A stretch of 64,000 nt of DNA from Dyadobacter sediminis (GCF_005860765.1 NZ_VCEI01000028.1:186001-250000), one strand, 5' to 3'; counted from the first letter of the stretch, positions 1-8,721 are shown. Translations and numbers: made by a program. The notes: generated by a model not told the origin, from the letters alone.

Positions 1-395
1 TTCTGAAATTGCTTGACAGCCGCAAAGTACTGATCGTATTTACAGCCGGTGCCATTATCGCCTTATTATCCGCTTTGTTTGGCTCTGCTGAAACCGCTTT
101 GTATGCATTTCCTGCAACCGGCTTTTTTGCCTCTGTGATGTATTCTGTTATTTTTTCACTGGCGCTTAACTCGGTGCCGAGGCATCACGGAACATTTTCC
201 GGAATCATGTGCACAGGAATTGCCGGCGGGGCGGTCGTACCGTTGATTATCGGAGGTTTGGCAGAGTTGTTTGGTCTGCAGCTTGCCATGCTGTTTCTTT
301 TTATTCCGCTTGGCTACATTTTCAGCATTGGATTATGGGCAAAACCTCTGATCAATAATGACAGGATTACAAGTATAAAGGAGATTTTTGAATGA
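1..395 (+). CDS. Sugar MFS transporter, C-terminal part
   Basis: The reading frame is open from the first base, so the gene starts outside the window and only about the last 130 residues are present. They form roughly four hydrophobic helices separated by short polar loops. The segment FSLALNSV, followed by a glycine-rich helix with GIAGGAVVP, resembles the C-terminal half of FucP-type sugar:proton symporters of the major facilitator superfamily. The sugar cannot be told from this fragment. The TTG codon at position 9 is very unlikely to be the true start because the family has about 400 residues. The gene converges on a peptidase gene, with a strong hairpin between them. Confidence 0.7.
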   Translation, partial: LKLLDSRKVLIVFTAGAIIALLSALFGSAETALYAFPATGFFASVMYSVIFSLALNSVPRHHGTFSGIMCTGIAGGAVVPLIIGGLAELFGLQLAMLFLFIPLGYIFSIGLWAKPLINNDRITSIKEIFE

Positions 396-478
396 CGATT
401 TGGGATGAGGTATGTGGAGTTATGGATTGTCATTTTTAGTCATTATAAGTCAGGAGGTTGTTGTTCCTGAACATAAAA

Positions 479-537
479 ATGTCCTGCTGAGCGGGTTTGA
501 AGCATGGTGCTTTGATTCCGCTTGGCAGGACATTTTT
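479..537. terminator. Bidirectional three-tier terminator hairpin
   Basis: Three nested inverted repeats stack here: 479-487 with 525-533, 491-494 with 518-521, and 500-504 with 508-512. The outer stem is flanked by A residues on the left and a run of T on the right, so it can act on both strands. It lies between the converging transporter and M13 peptidase genes. Confidence 0.8.
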
Positions 538-578
538 TACTTTTGATACAGCTTCTTATGTGAAAAGCTGCTTTCTAG

Positions 579-2621
579 TTACCAGATCACGATTCTTGCT
601 GAATCCGGCAGGATCATTTTGCTTCCTGCTCCGCAGTTCCATGCTGCCTGAAACTCTTTCAAATGCGGCATCGGGCCGTTAATGCGTTCTTTTGCAGGAG
701 AATGCGGGTCCGTCTGAATCTGGTTTCTCAGCGCTTCATCCGTTGTGTTCATGTGCCAAACCTGCGCCCAACTCAGGAAAAACCGTTGTTTCCAGTTGAA
801 ACCGTCAATAGGCTTCGGTTCGTCTTTGCCCTGAAGTGATTTTTCAAGAGCATAGTAAGCGAGTGTTAACCCGCCGAGGTCAGCCACATTTTCACCGATT
901 GTAAGCGCACCATTGACCTTGAATCCGGGCAGTGCTTCAATGCCGCTGAAATAGTCAATATACCTTTTGGTCAGTTTGTCGAAATTAGCTCTGTCGGCTG
1001 CTGTCCACCAGTTTTTCAGGTTTCCTTCATAGTCAAACTGTGAACCCTGATCGTCGAATCCATGTGTGAATTCATGACCGATTACGGCAATGATACCGCC
1101 ATAATTGATGGCGTCATCCGCATCGCGGTTGTAAAATGGCGGTTGTAAAATACCCGCAGGAAATACAATTTCATTGTTGGAAGGATTGTAATAGGCATTA
1201 ACCGTTTGCGGTGTCATGAACCATTCCTTTTTGTCCACTTCCTTGCCGATTTTCTTTACTTGTTCCTCGTGTTCAAAAAGCGATGCTTCAATGACGTTTT
1301 CAAAAAGCTTGTCATCTTTGATTGTGATGGCAGTATAATTCTTCCACTTGTCAGGATAGCCGATTTTATACGTGAATGCTTTCAGCTTTTGATGTGCTTT
1401 CTCTTTGGTTGAATCGCTCATCCATTTTAGTTTGTCGATCCTTTCGCCATATACTGTGCGTACATTCTCGATCATTTCTGAAACTTTCTTTTTATCCTCT
1501 TCCGGAAAATATTTCTTTGAGAACAATTTTCCCAGAGGCATGCCCAACAAACCGTCCGTGGAACGGATTGCTCTTTCCGTACGTGCCCGCTGCTGCTTCG
1601 TACCGCGCATTACTGTGGAGTAAAAGCGGAAATTTTCCTGATCAATGCTTTTCGGAAGATAACCTGCAAACCGTGTCAGCAACTGCCATTTGGTATAGAG
1701 TTTCAAAATGGGCAGCGGCGTGGACTTTAACAATGTGTTCAGATTCTGAAGATAAAGTTTGTTCTGAACAATAATGGTGTCCGCTTTAATATCCTGTTTA
1801 TCTGCAAAAGCATCAAGATCAAAGGCAGGTGTCAGTTTCTGGAAATCTGCAAAAGCCATTTTGTTGTACGTCTTCACATTATCGCGGAGCTCTACATTGG
1901 TAAGCTGTATTTTGGCAAGTCTGGTTTCAAAGTCCAGAACGGTTTTTCCCGGGTTTGCTTCACCAAAACCGGCAAGGGAAAACATTTTGTCCACATGGCC
2001 CAGAAATTCCTTGCGTACCTTTACCGTACTGGAATCCGTACGTTCATAATAGCTTCTTTCGCCCAGGCTCAGTCCGTCCTGTCCCTGATACAAAGCGTTC
2101 ATTTTACTATTGCGCAAATCGCCGTCCACATAAAATCCGATGACAGAAGAAACGCCCGTTTTCTGAAGTTCACCTGTAACCTTGGCCAGATCTTCCAGGG
2201 ATTTTACATCTTCTATTTTATCAAGATACGGCTTCAAGGGCGAAAGGCCACGTTTTTCTATGGTTGCCGTATCCAGAAAAGAGTGGTAATAATCTGCAAT
2301 CTGCTGTTCTTCGGAACCGGTTTTATGATCCTTTTTACTAGCAATTTCTTCAATGATCCCTTTCAGCCTTACTTCTTTATTTTCCTTGTCCAGAACATTG
2401 AATGCACCCCAGCGGCTTTCTGTGCCGGGAATCGGGTTTTTCTTTTTCCAGCCTCCGTTTGCATAGCTGTCAAAATCATCACAAGCCTTGAAAGAAGAGT
2501 CAATTGAACTCAGTTCAAAGCCCGGCACTTTCAGATCTGCGTTGTCTTCGCTTTCTTTTTTGCATCCTGCTGCCATCATGGACAAGGCGAGCACCGAATA
2601 GCGTAATGTGGCTATTTTCAT
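579..2621 (-). CDS. M13 family metallopeptidase, lipoprotein (neprilysin/PepO-like)
   Basis: A 680-residue zinc endopeptidase of the M13 family, which usually cleaves short peptides. The zinc site is complete: HEFTH at about residues 516-520 and the third ligand in ENVADLGG at about 577. The substrate-binding NAYYNP motif and the Cys...Trp ending typical of the family are also present. The N terminus is a lipoprotein signal with lipobox AAGC, so the enzyme should be membrane-anchored and face the periplasm or the outside. Its start lies 38 bases after the stop of the upstream POT peptide transporter on the same strand. The two are probably co-transcribed, joining peptide cleavage with peptide uptake (inference from context). 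Confidence 0.93.
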   Translation of the reverse strand: MKIATLRYSVLALSMMAAGCKKESEDNADLKVPGFELSSIDSSFKACDDFDSYANGGWKKKNPIPGTESRWGAFNVLDKENKEVRLKGIIEEIASKKDHKTGSEEQQIADYYHSFLDTATIEKRGLSPLKPYLDKIEDVKSLEDLAKVTGELQKTGVSSVIGFYVDGDLRNSKMNALYQGQDGLSLGERSYYERTDSSTVKVRKEFLGHVDKMFSLAGFGEANPGKTVLDFETRLAKIQLTNVELRDNVKTYNKMAFADFQKLTPAFDLDAFADKQDIKADTIIVQNKLYLQNLNTLLKSTPLPILKLYTKWQLLTRFAGYLPKSIDQENFRFYSTVMRGTKQQRARTERAIRSTDGLLGMPLGKLFSKKYFPEEDKKKVSEMIENVRTVYGERIDKLKWMSDSTKEKAHQKLKAFTYKIGYPDKWKNYTAITIKDDKLFENVIEASLFEHEEQVKKIGKEVDKKEWFMTPQTVNAYYNPSNNEIVFPAGILQPPFYNRDADDAINYGGIIAVIGHEFTHGFDDQGSQFDYEGNLKNWWTAADRANFDKLTKRYIDYFSGIEALPGFKVNGALTIGENVADLGGLTLAYYALEKSLQGKDEPKPIDGFNWKQRFFLSWAQVWHMNTTDEALRNQIQTDPHSPAKERINGPMPHLKEFQAAWNCGAGSKMILPDSARIVIW

Positions 2622-2659
2622 CTTTTATAAAATCCGTTTTTGTATAAATTAATTGTATG

Positions 2660-4150
2660 TTAAGAAATTCCGCCCATCCAGCCTTTTATCGGCTTCCAGA
2701 AAATCAGTAGCAGCAAGCCAAATGCCGTTGTAATAATGGCAACCTGATTAAACAAGGCGGGCATTTGCATCACGTTTTCTTCATCAAACCCGCCTGCAAA
2801 AATCCCGGCGATCAGATTTCCCAGCGAAGCGCCTACAAACCAGATTCCCATCAATTGGCTTACATAGCGTTTCGGAGCCAGCTTGGTGTATGAACTTAAC
2901 CCGACCGGACTTACGCACAATTCACCGATTGTATGCAGAAAATAAGTGAAAATCAGGAAAAAAGGCGAAGTAAGATTGCCCTGAACGGCAATATTGGACG
3001 CTGCAACCATGACAAAAAAGCTTAGTCCGAGCAGGATTAATCCGGCTGCAAACTTGACCGGAATGGAAGGATTCAGGCTTTTTGAGGATAAGAAAATCCA
3101 GAGGCTTGCCAGTACAGGTGCGAAAATGAGTACAAAGGTCGGCTGAAAGTTCTGGAACCAGCTGGATGGAACTTCCCAGCCTCCAACCATTCGTTGCGTA
3201 TGCCGCTCGGCAAAAATCTGCAGCGAAGTACCGGCCTGCTCATAACCCGCCCAGAACAGCGCAATCGCCAGAAACAGAATGATCAGAACCAGAACGCGTT
3301 TTTGTTCAACCCGGGTCAAGCCGCCTGCAAAAAGTATAAACAGGAAATAAGAAGCGGAAATAATGACAATGATAACGCCTGCGCCTTTTGCAAGACCTTG
3401 TGCTGTAGTCATGTCAATGGTGCCGGAAAGTTGCAGAACGGTCAGCAATCCAATAAGTAAAATGACAAGTCCGTACCCCAGCTTTTTATTCGTACCGGAT
3501 TGCGCATCCGATTCCGGCGTTGAAATCCGGGCAGGCGGCACTTCACCCATGCCTTTCAAGTGGCGTTCGCTGCCGATCCGGAATACGACTAACCCGAGCA
3601 ACATGCCAATTGCAGCTGCTCCGAAACCCAGATGCCAGCTTATTCTTTCGCCCAGATACCCTACAATGGCAATTCCAAGAAACGATCCGAGGTTGATACC
3701 CATATAGAAAATGGAAAAAGCCGCGTCACGCCGTGCGCCGCCTTCCGGATAAAGTTCTCCGACAATCGAACTGATATTCGGTTTCAGCAAGCCCGTGCCA
3801 ACTGCAACCGTTGTAAGTCCCAGAAAGAAAATGGCTGAACCCGCGGGAACGGCAAGGATAATATGCCCGATCATAATGACAATGCCTCCGTACCAGATCG
3901 CTTTTTTTTGTCCGAGAATATTGTCGGCAAGCCAGCCGCCGGGTAAAGTCAGCAAGTAAACCGATGCCGTATAGATCCCGTAGATCGCGGCACTTTCAGA
4001 CGCGTTCATGGACATTCCTCCTTTCACAGTATCAATTAAAAAAAGAAGCAAAATCGCACGCATGCCGTAATAGCTGAAACGCTCCCACATTTCGGCAAAG
4101 AACAGTACGTACAAGCCGGTGGGATGTTTTTGTGAAATCTGTGAAGGCAT
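2660..4150 (-). CDS. Proton-dependent oligopeptide (POT/PTR2) transporter
   Basis: A 496-residue inner-membrane protein with 12-14 predicted helices. The first helix carries the POT signature ERFSYYG (E-x-x-E-R-F-x-Y-Y-G type) near residues 20-30, which takes part in proton coupling. Later family landmarks are WAGYEQ and ELCVSPVG. Members import di- and tripeptides using the proton gradient. It is the first gene of a likely two-gene unit with the M13 peptidase downstream. Length and motif order are normal for bacterial DtpT/YjdL-like proteins. Exact peptide specificity cannot be read from the sequence. Confidence 0.93.
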   Translation of the reverse strand: MPSQISQKHPTGLYVLFFAEMWERFSYYGMRAILLLFLIDTVKGGMSMNASESAAIYGIYTASVYLLTLPGGWLADNILGQKKAIWYGGIVIMIGHIILAVPAGSAIFFLGLTTVAVGTGLLKPNISSIVGELYPEGGARRDAAFSIFYMGINLGSFLGIAIVGYLGERISWHLGFGAAAIGMLLGLVVFRIGSERHLKGMGEVPPARISTPESDAQSGTNKKLGYGLVILLIGLLTVLQLSGTIDMTTAQGLAKGAGVIIVIISASYFLFILFAGGLTRVEQKRVLVLIILFLAIALFWAGYEQAGTSLQIFAERHTQRMVGGWEVPSSWFQNFQPTFVLIFAPVLASLWIFLSSKSLNPSIPVKFAAGLILLGLSFFVMVAASNIAVQGNLTSPFFLIFTYFLHTIGELCVSPVGLSSYTKLAPKRYVSQLMGIWFVGASLGNLIAGIFAGGFDEENVMQMPALFNQVAIITTAFGLLLLIFWKPIKGWMGGIS

Positions 4151-4250
4151 AAGGAAGAAGTTTTTTATTTGGTATTTCAGGTAAATTAGTTGATTCTTTT
4201 ATCGCGCAAGATAGGGATTATGGATAAATATTTATTTGCGTTCCCAAAGA

Positions 4251-4290
4251 AAAGCGGTAACCCGATCATACTCAGGTTACCGCTTTATCA
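4251..4290 (-). terminator. Terminator of the coiled-coil protein gene
   Basis: A perfect 12-bp stem (4251-4262 with 4275-4286) is followed by TTTT on the minus strand. It sits just after the stop at 4308. Confidence 0.8.
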
Positions 4291-4307
4291 TGTTCAGATT
4301 ATTCCTG

Positions 4308-5216
4308 CTACTTGACAGAAAATGTGCCTTCGCCGATCGGGAAATTTTCTGCGTACAGTTCAACTTTATAATTGCCTGACGGAAATGCAGCGTTCCGGTC
4401 GTATAAAATGCTTACATCCTGATTATTGTTGCTGTAAGTAACTTCCTTGCTGATTGTAAATCCCTGTTCCTGGCCGTTATAGTCAAAAACACCGGATCCT
4501 GTTTTTGTATCCGATATGGTTGCACCGGAAGGATCAATGATCCGCATGTAAACGGTTTTGTTATCCAGAGCAGTCAGCGGGTTCTTTTCCAGAATGAAAT
4601 CAACTCTGATCTTGTCTATTTTTCTGGATTTTACATTTTCACCTTCGCGCACTTTGCCTTTGGAAGAAATGGCGTATATCTTGACATTGCGTGCTCTCAG
4701 GGCTGCTGCGGCTGTAACTTTGGATTCCAGTTCCGTATTTTTGGAGATCACGCCACTAAGCGAATCACTGATTGCCTGCTTGCTGGTTTCCAGTTCCGTT
4801 TTTGCCTGCACCAATGTTTCATTCTGGCTGATAAGCTGCTGATTTTCTTCTCTAAGCCGGGCAATTTCTTCGTCCTTCTTCGTCAGAAATGCTTCATACT
4901 CCCTTACTTTCCGGCCTAGCGTAACATTGCCTTTACGAAGTGCAATACGGTCATTTTCCAGTGAGGCCCTTACTTTTTGCAATTCTTCAACATCACCGCC
5001 AAGTCCCTGTACTTCCAAAATCCGGGCATCCAGTTGCTTTGAAATGGAATCCAGCTTTATTTCGGCATTTGCCAGTTCCGTTACGCGAGTTTCCAGATCA
5101 ATTGTCTGCTTTGCATTAATACTTCGTTCGTTATAATACAGATATCCAAAAACAGCGGCCAGAATTGTCATCACGATAAGGCCGACCAATAAACCGGTAT
5201 TGTTCCTATTTTCCAT
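4308..5216 (-). CDS. Membrane-anchored coiled-coil protein, unknown function (copy 1)
   Basis: I do not recognise a named family. The 302-residue protein has a short polar N terminus, one transmembrane helix at about residues 9-27, then a long heptad-rich coiled coil to about 165. A C-terminal domain of about 125 residues, rich in beta-strand patterns, contains DPSGA, a glycine-rich turn and NNNQDVSILYD. The same design and closely similar C-terminal wording recur at 36242-37195, so the two are paralogs. The likely topology is an inner-membrane anchor with the coil and the beta domain in the periplasm (inference). It is followed by a terminator and appears monocistronic. Confidence 0.85.
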   Translation of the reverse strand: MENRNNTGLLVGLIVMTILAAVFGYLYYNERSINAKQTIDLETRVTELANAEIKLDSISKQLDARILEVQGLGGDVEELQKVRASLENDRIALRKGNVTLGRKVREYEAFLTKKDEEIARLREENQQLISQNETLVQAKTELETSKQAISDSLSGVISKNTELESKVTAAAALRARNVKIYAISSKGKVREGENVKSRKIDKIRVDFILEKNPLTALDNKTVYMRIIDPSGATISDTKTGSGVFDYNGQEQGFTISKEVTYSNNNQDVSILYDRNAAFPSGNYKVELYAENFPIGEGTFSVK

Positions 5217-5305
5217 AAAGTTGTTCAGGTTATTTACTTGCTGTCAATGTCTCGCCAAAAAATTATGCCAGCTATATACGTTTGAAATTCAGCTTTAAAA
5301 GCATA

Positions 5306-5345
5306 AAAAAACTCCATTGCTCGTAATCGGACAATGGAGTTTTTA
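5306..5345. terminator. Terminator after the TPM operon
   Basis: A 13-bp stem (5307-5319 with 5332-5344) has A-run and T-run flanks, so it works on the minus strand for the TPM gene. It lies 30 bases beyond the stop at 5373. Confidence 0.8.
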
Positions 5346-5372
5346 CAAGTATTACCAAGCTGAATCTGATGA

Positions 5373-6152
5373 CTAGTAATCGCCTCCGGCACCACCGCCT
5401 CCGAAACTTCCGCCTCCGAATCCGCCGAAGCCACCACCGCCTCCACCGCCTCCGCCCCAGTTTCCGGAGAAACTGCCGCCACCCGTATGAGTAGTATAAG
5501 GCCAGATAATCGGTCCTCCAAATCCTCCGAAACCACCTCTCCCGCCTCTTCCGCCGCCGTTATTACGATTCCGGAACATGACGAACAAAATAATGACAAA
5601 AATGATGATGAAAATATAGGAAGACGGAAAAGAGTCTTCGTTGTTGTTTTCACGCGGATCTGCTTTGTATTCTCCGGTTGCATATTTGAAAATCATATCA
5701 ACGCCTTCATTCAGCCCCTGATAATACATGCCATTTTTGAAGCGCGGCGTAATTACCTGCGATATGATCCGTTTGGCGACAGCATCCGGAATAGCTCCTT
5801 CCATTCCGTAACCGGTACTTATATAAATTTTCCTGTCAGTAGATGCCCACAGCAGCACAATTCCGTTGTCTTTATCTTTTTGTCCGACGCCCCATTCCCG
5901 TCCGATTTTAAAAGCATAATCAGCAATCGGGTAATCTCCGGTCGTCGGAACAACTACAATGACAATCTGGGAAGAAGTAGAGTCATTGTATGCAACAAGT
6001 TTCTGTTCAAGCTGCGCTTCTTCGGTTGTGTTGAGCTGATTTGCAAAGTCATTGACCAGTTTTGGAGGATTGGGCTTAGCGGGAATGTCCTGGCCAGCTG
6101 CTCTTAACAGGACAAAGGATAACAGGAAAGTATATAAGAGGAATTTATTCAT
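5373..6152 (-). CDS. TPM-domain (YgcG-like) secreted/membrane protein with Gly-rich tail
   Basis: A 259-residue protein with a signal peptide ending near AAGQ and a TPM domain at about residues 30-170. TPM marks are VNDFANQL, QIVIVVVPT, NGIVLLWA, and the GYGMEGAIPD segment. One transmembrane helix follows at about 185-202. The last 55 residues are almost pure glycine with aromatic residues. TPM proteins are linked to membrane protein maintenance, and some act as acid phosphatases; the exact role here is unknown. I chose the ATG at 6152 because it lies 7 bases after the upstream stop and begins the signal peptide. A longer frame to 6200 would overlap the neighbour. Confidence 0.88.
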   Translation of the reverse strand: MNKFLLYTFLLSFVLLRAAGQDIPAKPNPPKLVNDFANQLNTTEEAQLEQKLVAYNDSTSSQIVIVVVPTTGDYPIADYAFKIGREWGVGQKDKDNGIVLLWASTDRKIYISTGYGMEGAIPDAVAKRIISQVITPRFKNGMYYQGLNEGVDMIFKYATGEYKADPRENNNEDSFPSSYIFIIIFVIILFVMFRNRNNGGGRGGRGGFGGFGGPIIWPYTTHTGGGSFSGNWGGGGGGGGGFGGFGGGSFGGGGAGGDY

Positions 6153-6159
6153 AGATTCA

Positions 6160-6600
6160 TTAACCAAACGAAATATCGTCCGGCAGTTCGTTGATGTCAT
6201 TCGTGCTGTAAGGGAAATGCTTCTTGAGTTGTAATCCTGCTTCTTCTATTCCCAAACAAAGGCCGTCCAGAAACAGACCTTTGGAAAAATGCTGGCGCAG
6301 CAATTCTTTTGTACTGTCCCAGAAGCCCGCCGGGACTTTTTCATTAATCCCTTTATCGCCAAGTACGGCAAACTTGCGGTCTTCATAGGCGAGGTAAAAC
6401 AAAACGCCGTTGCGCTCACTTGTCTGATCCAGTTTCAGCAGCAGAAAAACCTGCTTGGCCCTTTCCATTACATCCGCTGTCTGGCATTTTTTTTCAATAT
6501 GCAATCTTATTTCACCTGAAGTCTGTTTTTCAGCTTCACGAATTGCTTTTATAATGCGTTGCTGTTCCGCTTCTGTCAGAAAAAGTGATTCGGTGGCCAT
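6160..6600 (-). CDS. Small TPM-domain protein
   Basis: A 146-residue protein with a second, short TPM domain and no signal peptide or membrane helix, so it is probably cytoplasmic or peripheral. TPM traits are TSGEIRLHIE, NGVLFYLAYEDRKFAVLGD and the KGLFLDGLCLGIEE helix. It lies between lemA (ending 89 bases upstream) and the larger TPM gene (starting 7 bases downstream). The LemA-TPM-TPM order is common in Bacteroidota and suggests the three proteins act together at the envelope. The biochemical role is not known from sequence. Confidence 0.88.
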   Translation of the reverse strand: MATESLFLTEAEQQRIIKAIREAEKQTSGEIRLHIEKKCQTADVMERAKQVFLLLKLDQTSERNGVLFYLAYEDRKFAVLGDKGINEKVPAGFWDSTKELLRQHFSKGLFLDGLCLGIEEAGLQLKKHFPYSTNDINELPDDISFG

Positions 6601-6653
6601 TGAAAATTTAAAGAGGTTTGAACAGTAAATGTAATCTGCCGGGTTGTAAAGAG

Positions 6654-6679
6654 AATCTCCGGAACAATGTCCGGAGATT
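6654..6679 (-). terminator. Intra-operon hairpin, weak terminator or attenuator
   Basis: A 9-bp stem (6654-6662 with 6671-6679) lies between lemA and the small TPM gene. The T content downstream on the minus strand is poor, so partial termination or mRNA stabilisation is more likely than full termination. Confidence 0.5.
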
Positions 6680-6689
6680 TGCTGATCAA

Positions 6690-7271
6690 TTAGAATTGTA
6701 CGGACGGAGCTCTTTCCGAACCTGCGGCTGCTGTGAAATAGCCCTTTTGTGCAAATCCGAACACGCCTGCAAACAAGTTTGTCGGGAATGTGCGTACTTC
6801 CTGATTATAGTCTTTAACAACCGTATTAAAATCATTTCTGGCAACTGTAATCCTGTTTTCGGTTCCTTCCAGCTGTGCCTGAAGTTCCAGAAAGTTCTGA
6901 TTGGCCTTTAATTCCGGATAACGCTCAACGGATACAAGCAGTCGGGAAAGTGCTCCACTCAGCTGATCCTGCGCCCCCTGGAATTTTGCAATGTTTTCAG
7001 GCGTAAGGTTGCCTGCATCAATTGTAGTCGATGTTGCTTTGCTGCGTGCTTCGATCACAGCTGTCAATGTACTTTTTTCAAAATCCGCAGCTCCTTTTAC
7101 TGTATTGACCAGGTTCGGGATAAGATCTGCCCGGCGCTGATACTGACTTTCTACTCTTGCCCATGATTCTTTTACGACTTCATCCTTTCCTACGAGGCCA
7201 TTATATTTACCGCATCCAACAAACCCGAGAATAATAGCTACGACTATAACTGCAATCAGTCCTTTTGACAT
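6690..7271 (-). CDS. lemA: LemA family protein
   Basis: A 193-residue protein with one N-terminal hydrophobic segment and a long helical body. Family hallmarks are YNGLVGKDE, VESQYQRRADLIPNLVNTVKG and FPTNLFAG near the end. The GCGKYN sequence after the hydrophobic segment could be a lipidation site, though the lipobox is imperfect. LemA proteins form helical bundles facing the periplasm; their molecular function is unsettled. It is the first gene of a three-gene unit with two TPM-domain proteins. A TAGCTTTG promoter element lies 47 bases upstream. Confidence 0.93.
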   Translation of the reverse strand: MSKGLIAVIVVAIILGFVGCGKYNGLVGKDEVVKESWARVESQYQRRADLIPNLVNTVKGAADFEKSTLTAVIEARSKATSTTIDAGNLTPENIAKFQGAQDQLSGALSRLLVSVERYPELKANQNFLELQAQLEGTENRITVARNDFNTVVKDYNQEVRTFPTNLFAGVFGFAQKGYFTAAAGSERAPSVQF

Positions 7272-7317
7272 TTTATATTTAGTTTAGAATTAATGAATTG
7301 TACTGTTCAAAGTTGTC

Positions 7318-7325
7318 CAAAGCTA
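7318..7325 (-). promoter_or_regulatory. -7 element of the lemA promoter
   Basis: Reading the minus strand, TAGCTTTG matches the Bacteroidota consensus TAnnTTTG exactly. No clear TTG -33 element is seen. It lies 47 bases before lemA. Confidence 0.55.
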
Positions 7326-7403
7326 GCGAAATCTTTAAGAATTATTACACTGCCGGTAATTACCCGATTTCTGCCGCATTTATAACTTACAACCGGAAAA
7401 AAG

Positions 7404-8603
7404 TCATTCCACGCCTACGCCTGCGACATTATTCCATCTTCCCCAGTTTACAGAAACCTCATAATCCATCAGATGGCTTTCGAAGTACATGGCGCCCCAT
7501 GTCCAGTTCACGCCCCATGTGTTGACAAGATAGCTGGCGGCATGTTCTCTCTCTGACAACGTAAGGTATCCTTCTGCAGCCAGTTTTTTCATCATGGCAT
7601 TAACCTGTTCATCATCCGTTTGTCCGTTCTTCCATTTGTCATAAAGATTATTGTCATTGGCCCATTGCTTGCTGAAATCGTGCTTTATGCCGCTGGGCTT
7701 GAAGAGCCTCGGGCCATAACGCAGCAATGTCCAGTGAAAATAATCTCTTGTCAGCAGGTTGTTGATGGTGGCTTCGGTTTTCAGCGAATCGGCCTGAGCA
7801 CTTTTGATGTGATGATAAATATAACGTGCGGAAATGCTGCCGACAGACAGCCAGTCCGAAATGCGTGAATCGGTAATGGAATCGTTTGTTCCCGGATTTT
7901 TGTCGCTAAGAATGTAACTTTTTATAAATTCGTCAAACACTTTTAATGCAGCTGTTTCGCCACCGGAAGAGATTCTGGATTGATCCTCCGGGCCAGGAAT
8001 TTCATCAGTGCTGATTCCCAGTTCAGACAATGACGGAACAGAGCCCGCATCGTATTTTACAGGCAACGTAACTTTGCCGATTTCAGGAAACGGTGCTATA
8101 ATACGCAAATTATCTTTGATCTGACTGACAAAGCCGGCATAGTCAGCAGGAAGTTTTGATATTGAAAACGGCAGATCAACGGCATGTACCAACGTGTCCA
8201 TCCAGAACAGTTTGATATCAATGTTGATCAGTTTCAGGTTTTTACTCAGCTGGGACTCTACACTCGTTTCCTGAGGCGCAATTTCTTTGCTTGTATACAC
8301 ATAATCAGCATTGTAATCTTCTGCCAGCTGTGAAACGATTTTTTCGGGATCACCGATCCTTACCAACAGATTTCCTCCTTTTTTCTGAAGATTATTTCTG
8401 AGATCCGTTACAGAGTCGATCAGAAACTGAGCGCGCAAGGCGCCCGTGCGACGGAAACCGAAGCGTGTATTTTCAAATTGCCTCGGATCAAAAACATAGA
8501 CCGGGACAATTTCTTCTGCAGATTCGACTGCGGAACGCAATGCTTCATTGTCCTGTAACCGCAGATCATTTCTGAACCAGTAAATAATGCGTTGTTGAGC
8601 CAT
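7404..8603 (-). CDS. DASH-type cryptochrome/photolyase, short C terminus
   Basis: A 399-residue flavoprotein of the photolyase/cryptochrome superfamily. The N-terminal alpha/beta antenna domain starts with YWFRNDLRLQDNEAL and contains VYVFDPRQF. The helical FAD domain includes LTRDYFHW, LFKPSGI and the MDYEVSVNWGRWN stretch that lines FAD. Relatives repair UV lesions, often in single-stranded DNA, or act as light sensors. The protein stops right after VAGVG, whereas DASH proteins normally continue about 35-45 residues with a conserved FN..Q..YDP..GEY motif. The usual GYPLVDANM and NRGRQ motifs are also changed (DDEQVNAMM, SEREH). I chose the ATG at 8603 because it begins the domain; the frame is open to 8657. 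Confidence 0.85.
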   Translation of the reverse strand: MAQQRIIYWFRNDLRLQDNEALRSAVESAEEIVPVYVFDPRQFENTRFGFRRTGALRAQFLIDSVTDLRNNLQKKGGNLLVRIGDPEKIVSQLAEDYNADYVYTSKEIAPQETSVESQLSKNLKLINIDIKLFWMDTLVHAVDLPFSISKLPADYAGFVSQIKDNLRIIAPFPEIGKVTLPVKYDAGSVPSLSELGISTDEIPGPEDQSRISSGGETAALKVFDEFIKSYILSDKNPGTNDSITDSRISDWLSVGSISARYIYHHIKSAQADSLKTEATINNLLTRDYFHWTLLRYGPRLFKPSGIKHDFSKQWANDNNLYDKWKNGQTDDEQVNAMMKKLAAEGYLTLSEREHAASYLVNTWGVNWTWGAMYFESHLMDYEVSVNWGRWNNVAGVGVE

Positions 8604-8646
8604 TAATGTAAACTTGTAGATGCTGAAAGCCTTAAAATAAAAGCTG

Positions 8647-8654
8647 CAAGTATA
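8647..8654 (-). promoter_or_regulatory. Possible -7 element for the DASH gene
   Basis: The minus strand reads TATACTTG, one mismatch from TAnnTTTG, 44 bases upstream of the ATG. This is weak evidence on its own. Confidence 0.35.
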
Positions 8655-8680
8655 CAAAATTTGGATTTGGCGTTAATCAA

Positions 8681-8721
8681 AAAGCCCGTTCCCGGGATAT
8701 TTTACCTGAGAACGGGCCTTT
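8681..8721. terminator. Terminator of the PorE-like gene
   Basis: An 8-bp GC-rich stem (8684-8691 with 8710-8717) is flanked by A and T runs, beyond the stop at 8740. It separates this gene from the DASH gene downstream on the same strand. Confidence 0.7.

Noticed and set aside
392-439. A 15-codon frame overlapping the transporter stop by ATGA
   Set aside because: It is too short, has no recognisable family features and ends before the terminator. It could be a remnant of a lost downstream gene but cannot be supported.
1995-2507. A 170-residue plus-strand frame inside the M13 peptidase gene
   Set aside because: It is antisense to a clear enzyme gene, and its composition is that expected from the complementary codons.
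5234-5683. A 149-residue minus-strand frame near the TPM gene end
   Set aside because: It is an out-of-frame reading of the glycine-rich tail region and overlaps the real TPM gene and its terminator.
5487-6107. A 206-residue plus-strand frame opposite the TPM gene
   Set aside because: It lies wholly antisense to the TPM coding sequence and has no domain of its own.
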